Source of the DNA: Moniliophthora roreri
Lineage: Eukaryota > Basidiomycota > Agaricomycetes > Agaricales > Marasmiaceae
DNA: 64,000 nt
Reading direction: 5' to 3'
Assembly: GCA_001466705.2 (NCBI GenBank)
Contig: LATX02000165.1
Coordinates: forward strand, 186,001-250,000
The first letter of the stretch is position 1. Each line of letters starts with the position of its first letter. Below the pieces are notes generated by a model. The model ran no database searches, was not told the origin of the DNA, and saw nothing but the letters and a program-made list of their open reading frames with translations. A program made the translations under genes and the position numbers. Positions 55,167-64,000 of the stretch are shown piece by piece.

Positions 55167-56020
55167 AGCATAGAAAGAATGCAGAAAATATTCCCAGTCA
55201 TTGAGACTGGTCTGATCAACGTGAGGCGAGTCTTGAACCGGACATGTTCCGGGGGTATGAGGGGGTATTATAAGAATGTACTCACTGCAAAATTCTGGAA
55301 ATGGTCACATTGGAACCTGGAAATCCTGGAGAGTGGTGAAGAACAACGGGCATAGCTTATGAAGATGAGTGAGTGGAAGGAAGTGTGGAATTCACAAGTT
55401 GAGAGGTGAGGTCGGCCTAGGGTTGGGTTTTGTACGTCATGATGAAGGCAGTTTGGAACATGAGGCATGTCAAGTGCCAGGGTTCCCCAGGCGAAATCAT
55501 CCTTTGATTTGTTACGAACCCATCTTTTTTTCTTTGAGATCATCTTTTTTGCACTTTCCAGGCTGCACTGAAGCCTTTCCAGCCCAGCAAAAAGATGAAT
55601 TTCTTCACGTGGACCAGATGCACTTGGTGTTCCCTCACTCAGCAAATCCTGCTTCGTCACTTGCTTGTCACTTGCTCACCACTTGCTCGCTGCTCACAGC
55701 TGTCCTCAGGGGCTTTGAGGTCCCTTTCAGCACCTCCTGACTGGTATGTCTACAACATAAGCCAGTTTCAGCCGTTACTGACAAGTTCTTCATTGCTAGA
55801 TGAGCCGAGACATCTGTACTCACTTCCAAGGGGTGATGGTGGGGCTTGAGAGGAGAATCTGAGCTAGGAGGAAATAGGCTGAGACCATCAGGATGCTAGA
55901 ATGCTATGTGAGCCTCATTTACAGAGATGTTTCTCACTCTAACTATTTCAGCCTTTGCAGAGTGTATATAAAGCTCAGCTACTGTTGCCTTCAGCCAACC
56001 TCAGTTCTATCCCCAGCAAT
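55167..56020. other. Intergenic stretch
   Basis: No supported gene. TGTATATAAAGC at about 55,961 is a good TATA-like box for the following tyrosine-recombinase gene. Confidence 0.4.
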
Positions 56021-56021
56021 G

Positions 56022-57905
56022 ACCACTGGCTCACCTACACCTTCTCCTTCCATCTCTAAGCTCACTATTCAGCTCAACCTAGCCTCTGTCACCCCTTCAC
56101 CTTCACTGGCTGTCGCCATGGCTAGTGCCAGTGAGACTGATGACGACAGTGATGTTGTCGACATTTCACTGTGCAGCAACAAGTCAAATCCTGCCCATTC
56201 CTTTGGTATTCATGGCCTTCAGAATGCAGTCTATGACTACACTCACCACCCAACCTTTTTGGGTGGCGCAGAAGCCGATGATGATCTAGAAGGGGAGCGG
56301 GAATCTATTGGATTGGCACAATCTCAAGACAGACATGACAGTGACAAGGAGAGCAGCATTGAAGGAAGCAGCCAAGCAAGTTCTCAGCTGTTCTGACCAG
56401 TGCTTTGGAAGGAGTCACCGAAGGGACTGCAGCTAGTTATCGAGGGTAAATTTCAACTATTCACTTGAGGACTGCTCTGTTAATGACTATTTTCTTTAGC
56501 CTCATGTGACAACACACTAAGTTTTTGCATGAACACAGTTACATTGAGCCCAAAGAGGAATTTTACACCAGTTCTCCATGCAAGGATGCCCCCGAGTTGA
56601 TCTGTGCATGGATCATGAACGAGTAAGTGATTTATCTTCTTGGCCATTCTCTTATATTAATGTTCCTTCTTTCAGATGTGATTCTATCAAGCTTGACAGC
56701 ACATTACGACCAAAGTCGGAGATTCGCTCAGGATACCAGCACGCTCAGAAACAGTGTGCTTCAGCCACATTTGGATTTGGGCAAATTTACAGATTGGGAA
56801 ACCTTCCTTGGCATGAGAGCGACAGCAAGCCAGGTCATATGGTCGGGAATCCATCAGTGTCGCAGCAAGTATCATTGTACATGGTGAGCCTCCGACATCG
56901 TAAGGTATGTAACTACTTTCTAAACTATTTCACTACTGACTTTCCCTTGTTTAGGTCAAGAATGGAGAGGAACCAATGAGTGCTCATGCAATCACCCCGG
57001 TATGACATTCCACTTCAGCATGTTCATCTAATGTTACTATCTACTCTAGGATATCATTGGCCACATGTATGACTTCAACCGCAAGAGTGAAAACTTCGAC
57101 ATCAAACCTGTGATTGCACAGAAGCGCAACAAGGATGACAAGAACCCTGATCAATAGAGAGGACCAAGGCTGCACCGTCTGATGCAGTTTATATACTGTA
57201 TCTTGTTTGTATGTCTTCTCAGGATTGACGAGGCACTAAAGATCAATTTCGACCATATTGAATATGTTTCGGAAACTGACAGAAACCTCCTGAAGCTTAC
57301 ACTTCTCTTTCACAAGACAAATCAGTATGGTGGTGAGCGCTTGTCTTTGGAATGTGGAAAATCTATACTGACTATGTTTTTAGACATTAAGCCTTTCTTC
57401 ATCCGAGAGTTTCCACCAGAACTAGCACATCTCTGCCTGGTTCGAGCATACAAGGAATGGATCCATGTCTCAAGAATACCATCAGGGTATATCTGTCACA
57501 AGGTCAACTCTGGTGACCAACCTTCTAACAATGATTCTAATGCTATGGTTGGTTCATCAGTGCTTTCTCTTGTGATCCATTCAGCTGACCGACCAATCAC
57601 AGACATCATCGTTCTTCCTTGAAAAATTCCACAACAACCTTATTGACATCAGCATTGATCCCAACCCTTATGGTACCCACTCCTTTCGTCATGGTGGCTG
57701 TCAATGGCTTTCAGTAGACCTTCGTTGGGCAATTCAGAGAATTTGTGAGTAGGGAGGTTGGAGCACAGATTTTTCCCATATGACTATTGTCAAGTACCTC
57801 ATGTCCTGGAATGACGACCCAATGTATCCTCACAAGGACTTTTTTAACTTTGAACGTAGGGGTATACAATGTAATAGATGTGGTCGTGATTGTATGTGCT
57901 ATGGG
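56022..57905 (+). pseudogene. Crypton-like tyrosine recombinase, broken
   Basis: Tyr recombinases cut and rejoin DNA through a phosphotyrosine. After a Ser/Thr/Asp-rich N-terminus, spliced segments (introns about 45-60 nt at 56,445, 56,622, 56,905, 57,001) give YIEPKEEFYTSSPCKDAPEL, LICAWIMNE, FGFGQIYRLGNLPWHESDSK, AHAITPDIIGHMYDFNRKS. Then come the catalytic domain: LLRIDEALKINFDHIEY (first Arg, about 57,213), LAHLCLVRAYKEWIHVSRIP, DPNPYGTHSFRHGG (HxxR, about 57,660), WAIQRICE and TIVKYLMSWNDD (likely nucleophile Tyr, about 57,795), followed by a Cys motif CNRCGRDCMC. Defects: a TAG after NPDQ (57,155), a frame change near 57,615 and a TAG in the ICE..GGW stretch. The family is widespread in basidiomycetes and Crypton-like; its ends are not visible. 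Confidence 0.6.
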
Positions 57906-58449
57906 TAGATAGGTTATGTAACTACTTTCCTGAGCTGCATGCATCTGCTGTGCATGTTTCATAACACATCTTTGCCATTATGTGCACATTACTGTAGCAT
58001 TTCGAATGAGGGCACAACCTGTGACTGGGAAAATGAAATCTTAGTTTAGACTACTCACTATGTCGCCTGTGACATTGCAAAATTTTCATGCAAAACTACC
58101 ATTTCTGGGCTGGATTTTTCTCAGTATCTTGCCAACAAAGCACTTCAAGGATTTGACCAAGCTCATGAGGACCAGTAACTGTCATGACTATTCGTGCAAA
58201 AACATGCTCTCAGTGGCCTGTATCATTCAAAGTGCTCAAAATGCTACAATATATGTCTAATCTATCTCAAGCACCCCACTCCACTTCACTGTATTTCCAT
58301 TCTTCAGTTTGGTATGAGAGTATGTGATCCCATCCTTACCACCCAATCCACAAACAACATTGTCACTATTAGTTGGTTCATCTTCACTCTCTATCACTAT
58401 TACTGGAGTAGATGTACTTGTTGCCTTTGACCCATGACTTGAACTGCCT
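57906..58449. other. AT-rich stretch, no gene seen
   Basis: Two short overlapping open frames without recognisable features. Confidence 0.4.
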
Positions 58450-60109
58450 CTACTGTATGTACTGTGTTAGACATATAAAATGAAGAAAGAAATACATACC
58501 TCTTAAGCAGAGCATGAGCAGCTGGCTTTAATAACCCGGAGGCCTTGCATTTTGTTATTGGATCTGGAATCCATACTCCAAGGTCTGTGGCCCCCATTTC
58601 CTGTATGCCTAACTGTTCGATGAAGCTGGCAGTGGTCACAGAAAAGTGTCGACAAATGACAGAAGGTGTATCACGGTCTGAATGTGAGTAAATCCGTGTC
58701 CTTCTGGAGAGAAGCTTGATATTCATCTGAAATGAACCACATTGAATTGAGTGGTGCTTTGCATTATATGAGATATCACCCTGTACATGTTCAATTCAGA
58801 CTCTGACTGGGGAAGAGTAGAGACTACTTAACTCACAAAAGCAATCATTCTAAATGTAGCACCTTCAAGAACATGATGGAGCTGCTTGCAGAGGAGAAGA
58901 GGGTTTGGGGAACAGGTGTTGACAGAACTGAGCAGTTTGTGGAAGGTTTGGTTGACTGGGCTTCTATTGTGATGTGTCTGGTGGTGTAAATCCTAAAGAC
59001 TAGGAAGTGATAGGGTGTAGATAGAGGTTGAGGATGTGAAGATTTGGAAATGACGACGTGATGTTGTTAGCTGCTTTGAAATTCCGAGCACTCATGAACT
59101 GTCGGGAATTTGTATGGAGCTCCTTTTGAAGATGAAGATGCCAATCTGCTAAGAATATCTGAAGCCTAAATTTGTCATGATGATACCACTCAAAACCCTC
59201 CACAATTCCATCCCCAAAACCACACCGGGCCATAGCCAAGGCCATCTTGATTCCTGCATCCTCAATCCCCTTGTCATAATCACCACCCACCATAAGTATA
59301 ATGAGAATGAACACTGCCCGAGTCAGCAACAACTCTTCATCATTTTCAAGTGTGATGCTTGAATAGATGTATATATCATCACATATGGCACTGGTTTTGA
59401 CTTCTGCTGGCCTGAAAATTGTCTAAACTATCTTTCACCTGAATTCAGAATGTACTTACTGTTTGAAGCAAATTAGAAACAAGGTTCCAAATACAAATGC
59501 ATTGCTATCATCAGTCAAAACACAATCAACAAGTCCTTGGATGTTCATCTGTGCAAGTTCAGCCTCTGCTTCACCTGGTGCCTAAGAAGAATGTGAGTAA
59601 TTGAACTTTTGTAAGGTGGCAAGGCACTTAGCAGTACCTGATGAATTTGGAATCCAAATGCCTGAACCAAAATCTTCACCTGATCATAGAATGTGATAGC
59701 TTGGTTGACAACTAGCTTTTCTACTGGGCAGTTCAGGCCATCAAAAACAAATATCAAGTCAATGTTGAGCTTGAGGTAGCAACAGAGCTGGTGGAAAAAG
59801 GGATTCAGGGGGTTTAAGGTTCCATGCAGCCCATTTCAGGCAACAGCAGCAGAAAAATGAGCAAGAAAGTTTCTGAAAATGAGATTGAGCCCAAAGAATA
59901 ACTGTAGGTTACAAAGTGTATACTCCGCATCTACACCGAAGATGAGGTCTCTTGATTTACACTGGTTGATCTTGAACCCTTTGTTGGTAGTGAGGTGAAT
60001 CAAAGAGCACTGTTCACAGCTTGACAAGAGGTGTATCTATCCAACAAATCAGCCCGAACATCTTTGACATACTCAGAGAACCTACCCATTCCCACTTTTG
60101 AATTCCCAT
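58450..60109 (-). pseudogene. XPG/FEN1-like structure-specific nuclease, multi-exon, decayed
   Basis: XPG-family enzymes cut flaps and junctions in DNA. ATG at 60,109 opens MGIQKWEW; a 49-nt intron (60,085-60,037) joins to IHLLSSCEQCSLIHLTTNKG and FGVDAEYTLCNLQLFFGLNL (N region with the VDA Asp). FVFDGLNCPVEKL (about 59,750-59,700) is followed by the I region APGEAEAELAQMNIQG and DCVLTDDSNAFVFGTLF (about 59,582-59,470) with the expected Glu and Asp residues, except that the third acidic position of the DDxD motif is Asn. MVGGDYDKGIEDAGIKMALA and MARCGFGD (about 59,295-59,220) is the helix-two-turn-helix region. A TGA at about 59,840 interrupts the N region. Later exons to about 58,450 are less certain. 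Confidence 0.65.
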
Positions 60110-60283
60110 CTCTGACATTATGGAAAAGAGGCACAAAAACTCCATAACAAGTCTCCTTTATACTTTATAAGGCCTCCTGTATTCAGTGATCAGACACAGA
60201 TAGTTAAGGTTACTGTAACACAGTACTACATTCACATATCAAGATTCACATATCAAGATTCGATGTCACAAGGAACTAACTCA

Positions 60284-61110
60284 CCTGCACTGCTTTATGA
60301 TGTGCAGCAAGTACTTTGCTAATAGCTGTGAAAGACATGTGTTCTCCCTTGTTATCTGTGAATTCAGCCCAAAACTCCTCATCTGTGCATGGAAGATAAT
60401 AGTCGGCAACATGCTATAGGTGGTTATCAGTAGATATTTTAGCACCATTCATGTCGGGCTGCTCACCTTCCAGACATTATGTAGCTTTTCTATCTTCCCC
60501 CACCACCGGTCAGATGGATCATGGCCCTCACCCTTGTGCAAAAATACTCAATCCCAATATTTGTATGCAATTCTATGTCCCTGGATGATGACAGGACATT
60601 CTTCAGCAACAAAGCTAGCCAATGAGTCGTCCCAAACCCGACGGAGATCTTCAATCTTCTTGAACGAAACAGCAGGCAGACAAGGGACATCCCCACACAT
60701 AAATTCCAGAGTGATGTCACTGCGAATCATGATCTTCCTTGGCCTCTGATTCACAAAGGCAATTGTGTTGCTGTGTGGCCTGTTTATTTGCACTGACACA
60801 TGACCCGAGGCTTGTGTTTGTTCTGCCAGTGAAGCAGCAGCTGACGAGGTTGATGGTGGTTGATGTAGAGGTGTGGATGACAAGGTCAATGGCAGCAAAG
60901 CCAATAGTGATTGAGAGGGAAGTGCAGGTGACAAAAGTAACAGTAGCAAGACTGATGGTGATCGAGATGGAAGCATGGATGGTGAGGGTAATACTGGTTG
61001 TGGTGAAGTTGGCGTTGTTAGTGGGCAGTTCACATTCGCAGATGGAGTAAGAGTTGGTTGGCCCAGCGGGCTTACTTGAACCGTAATAAGCCCACCAAAC
61101 TCCTCCTTGA
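60284..61110 (-). CDS. Unrecognised gene, spliced segments
   Basis: A frame from 61,033 (or upstream through 61,110, SVSDLCAAIKEEFGGLITVQ) runs through a Ser/Leu/Pro-rich variable linker to KKIEDLRRVWDDSLASFVAE and IIQGHRIAYKYWD, TGA at about 60,550, and resumes in the same frame with HDPSDRWWGKIEKLHNVWK. A last segment (60,416-60,284; CTDEEFWAEFTDNKGEHMSF, KVLAAHHKAVQ) is followed by GTGAGT. The layout (short conserved blocks joined by variable linkers) resembles multi-copy basidiomycete proteins of unknown function. It lies just upstream of, and on the same strand as, the XPG-like gene. Confidence 0.4.
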
Positions 61111-61772
61111 TTGCCGCACATAAGTCTGATACTGAGAATCGTTTCTCTAACTAAAAAGCTGGAGAGTAAGCAACTATAATCAAGTGAAATACCATGAGCT
61201 TACCTCTATATCAGCATTCCTCTGATCCAAGCCCTGAGGCACCCTTGGCTTGTAATATTTGGAGCATTCTTCAGGCAGATGGTCAGCCTAATACATTCAA
61301 TTAGACAAAGAGCATTAGTATTACAACAGACTGACATACATATTTCAGATGTTCTAGTGCTTTGGTGGTCTTGAGTGTCTGTCAGTACCCATCTGATCTC
61401 TCATCTACCTCGCCCATGAGCTCAGCACAGCGTTGCTGGGATTGGCTAGTCTTTGCTTTCTTTGCCTTTGTTCCATCTCGAGGGCCATGCGGGGCTTTAT
61501 GGGGGCACTTCTTTCCCACCTTGTTCCTATTAACATTCAGTTTCTTGATTATTCAACATCTCAAGCCAGACTCACCAATCTCACTTCTCAGGATTCTCAC
61601 TGAATTCAATAAGCTTGCTCCGGGATGCATCAATACCCAAGCTAGTAGGGAGGTGGTAAGTTCGGCACAGCTCCTTGAGTCCTCCAGCTCCAGTAAGCTT
61701 GAGAGTCCAGCTATGAAAGTTGGTGATAGTAAGTCTCAACTAACCAGGCTTTGAACTGATCAAGATTCACAG
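61111..61772 (-). other. Probable upstream exons of the same unrecognised gene
   Basis: Minus-strand islands such as DHLPEECSKYYKPRVPQGLD (61,290-61,230) and KKCPHKAPHGPRDGTKAKKA (about 61,515-61,450) are bounded by plausible splice sites, but I cannot define a start. Confidence 0.3.
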
Positions 61773-62117
61773 TCAATGCTTAACTGGCTCCCCGCCCTCT
61801 TTCCCAGGTGCAGGGAACTCATACTCATTTTCCTGCAACTCTGCGTCAACCGCCCCTTTCTTTGCCATCACCCAATACCCGATCCCAGCGCTAATCCAAA
61901 AAAAAGATCCTATCAGGAGTCCAACCAAGAATGCGACTACAGCAGGTGCAGTACGAAGTAAGACAGGGGTGAGACTGTCAATAGCAGTGAGGAGGTCGAA
62001 ACTGAGACAGCAGTAACTGGGGTCATTGCTGGCAGCGGAAAACTCGACGATCAATCTGGGTTTGGGCCTTAGCGAGCATGAAATGTGAGAAATATGACAT
62101 ATCGAGGTGAAATACAT
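61773..62117 (-). CDS. Small putative membrane protein, 114 residues
   Basis: One hydrophobic span (TAPAVVAFLVGLLIGSFFWI followed by SAGIGYWVMA, about residues 58-88) is followed by a Lys-Lys-Gly turn and an acidic, Pro-rich tail (ELQENEYEFPAPGKEGGE), as in small single-pass membrane proteins. GC and CpG content are higher than in the flanking DNA, which favours a real gene. The first residues are uncertain; an intron near the start is possible. Confidence 0.45.
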   Translation of the reverse strand: MYFTSICHISHISCSLRPKPRLIVEFSAASNDPSYCCLSFDLLTAIDSLTPVLLRTAPAVVAFLVGLLIGSFFWISAGIGYWVMAKKGAVDAELQENEYEFPAPGKEGGEPVKH

Positions 62118-64000
62118 GAGGCACGACGGCGATGAGTGTCAGTGACGACGGTAAAGAAAAAGGCCATCACGTGGCATTGTTTGGCGAGGGGCCTTGAGCC
62201 CAAACAGGACCAACGCCAGATGGAAACGGACACTCAGGTGACAAACGACCCTGGGACCGGTTACGACAGCATGACATTTCCGTCTTTCTGTGGATAGAAG
62301 TCACACAAAAAAAATCAAAAAATCCAAAAAATCCAGAAAAATCAAGAAAATCTATTCCTCACTATCAGAGCTCCTTCATTGAATCTAAAACTCTTGCAGA
62401 TGACAAAGGGAGACCTGTAACGCATGGCTGGGCAGTCTAGCAGCCATTTTAAGTAAAAAGATGCATTATTTCACTAACAATGCTCACCACAAGGTGAATC
62501 TTGATAACGAACCTTATTGGTGAGTCCAGAAGGCTGAACATATTCTAGAATATGTCTCCTATGCTGCTCAACAGCTTGTTCAGTACTTTCTTGTGATGTA
62601 GGGCCAACCACTCCCTTGAGGTCACTCAGTGCCAGCTACCATTTCATGCTCAAGTGGTCTACATATGTTCTCAAATATTTCTGTCACTCTTCCACAATAA
62701 TAAACTTCCTTTTTTTTTGAATGGGAATGAGAAAGAGAGGACAAGGGGTGATAAAAAGGTAGTGATACCCAGGTTACATATCAGGGGATTCAGTGCATGT
62801 CCTATGCCAATCAATTGCTTCTATGTACTAATCATATGAGTAGAGCCTTTCAGATGTCCTAAGAGTCCCAAATACATCCAAAAAATGCAATCTGAAGATA
62901 CAATGAAGTTGAAATATGAAGCCCACAATACACTCCCTTTTGACTCCTACCTTATTCTTCATTTGACATTACTCTTCCCTCTGACTTCTTTCTGATTCAT
63001 GAAAATACCCTCATGAACTGCTCTATAAGCTGGGCATAGTGATTGCATTGTCATTGGTCAACCTTACTGGGTTGAAAGCAGAGTTTTTTCTATTGTATAT
63101 ACCACCTGCTCCTACAATAAATTAACTTATAATCTATACAAAGCTATTGAATACAAGTCATTATGAACCTATTTACAAATTTAGAATGTAATATAGAATT
63201 TGTGCTTTATGGATTGTTCCCCACCAATTTTTGGGTTGTTGAGCAGGCCTCTGAATAGATCCAGATAGATAAATCCAGTAACCTAATTTTTTATTCAAAT
63301 TGAGATTGGACACAGGACAGCCAGCCAGAAACCTGGTGGGTTTTCCCATCCAGACCATTTGTATCTGCCAGCAATCCAATCCAGATTTACAAAAAAAGCC
63401 AGATATCTGTGGGTATCCAGCACTCAGGACCAAATGAGAAAAATAATTAATATCTACTATCTCTACATTATATAGACTAGAGAATTGGGTATCTACAGTA
63501 TACAATAAAAGAAAAGAAAAAGAAAATACATGGAACAGTGTAGAAAAGTTTCTGTGTGTGTCTTGGCAAGTTCTCTCTTAGAACTTGCCAACTGATGCCA
63601 GTGGGAGGAGACCTTTTCTTCACTGTTCCCATGTTTCCCTTCCTATCATCTTTCTGCCATCATATAGTGTACAGCTACTCAAAAGTAGTCAACTGGTTGG
63701 TTTTTGGTTATTGCTGTATCAAAAATAGCTGGTGCAAGTCCCATAGTGTGTTTGTGTCACACATTTTCCACCAAATCTTTGGAACACAATAACTCACTCA
63801 AATCCCAACTGTTTAACTCAATTCTAGACTTATTAGAACATGATTTATAAGGAGAAGGGCAGCATACCATGTAGACCTTTAATCATTTACCTCAGCTTTT
63901 CAACCCTGACACATTATAATATGCCTGCTATCTTCCAAGGCCTTGATGAATCATGATTCTCCCTCTTCCTCTGGTGAGCTTACTAATAATTAGCCTTGTG
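62118..64000. other. AT-rich terminal stretch, no gene seen
   Basis: 62,305-62,350 is an AAAAAATC-rich low-complexity run, 62,710-62,719 a T run. The open frames 63,173-63,505 and 63,556-63,792 have no coding character. The only structure noted is the hairpin at 63,563-63,591. Confidence 0.5.
63563..63591. repeat. Perfect 12-bp hairpin with 5-nt loop
   Basis: TTGGCAAGTTCT (63,563-63,574), loop CTCTT, AGAACTTGCCAA (63,580-63,591). No T run follows that would suggest a Pol III signal. Confidence 0.85.

Noticed and set aside
63173..63792. Two open frames near the right edge
   Set aside because: No coding character, no splice partners, AT-rich flanks.
1..64000. tRNA or rRNA genes
   Set aside because: None recognised by eye. 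A covariance-model scan would be needed to exclude a tRNA; I make no claim.

Overview
This is a repeat-dense piece of nuclear DNA from a fungus, most likely an Agaricomycete basidiomycete. The case rests on GT-AG introns of about 45-65 nt, chromodomain Ty3/Gypsy elements with Tf1/sushi-like self-priming signals, Plavaka/CACTA, Harbinger and Crypton-like DNA transposons, a fungal DUF6698-like gene, and F-box and epoxide-hydrolase-like genes. The species cannot be named from the window alone.

Layout. 1-5.8 kb: AT-rich, CpG-poor remnants, including a 1,134-bp direct duplication split by a single N (probably an assembly artefact). 5.8-9.0 kb: a broken Plavaka-like transposase. 9.3-10.8 kb: fragments of an unrecognised gene, whose 3' part also lies inverted at 1-372. 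10.9-13.2 kb: a decayed DDE transposase-like gene that keeps all three acidic motifs. 13.4-15.56 kb: an SPT5-like (NGN/KOW) gene, continuing after 29.86 kb.

15,565-41,094 is a retrotransposon nest. Outer element 1 (15,565-29,860, minus strand, 5-bp duplication TTCAC) contains element 2 (22,771-28,863, CTGAT) inside its gag and a 1.67-kb solo-LTR-like insert (19,815-21,487) inside pol. A solo LTR (30,583-31,129, GCTTA) follows. Element 3 (33,219-41,094, plus strand, TTTCT) lies in an intron of a DUF6698-like gene and itself carries a 747-bp CACTA-type non-autonomous element (36,820-37,566, AAA). All three elements have a 10-nt sequence two bases past the 5' LTR that is complementary to the predicted 5' end of their own RNA. 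Elements 1 and 3 share a GGGTTTT slippery site at the gag-pol junction and an extra Cys-rich ORF after pol. Most in-frame stops in them look like CGA->TGA or other C->T/G->A changes.

42.8-55.2 kb is a more ordinary, CpG-richer host segment: an F-box-like pseudogene, a Harbinger-type element with 40-bp inverted repeats, two directly duplicated blocks each with an epoxide-hydrolase-like gene, a secreted WD40-like beta-propeller gene between them, and a four-exon gene for a small secreted protein whose splicing can be fully resolved. 55.9-61.8 kb returns to AT-rich DNA with a Crypton-like tyrosine recombinase, an XPG/FEN1-like nuclease gene, an unrecognised multi-exon gene and a small membrane protein. 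62.1-64 kb has no gene I can support.

Together the window is mostly a graveyard of transposable elements in which order of insertion can be read: host genes first, then element 1, then element 2 within it, and a CACTA element within element 3. The LTR divergences (about 5% for element 1, about 3% for elements 2 and 3, by eye) agree with this order.
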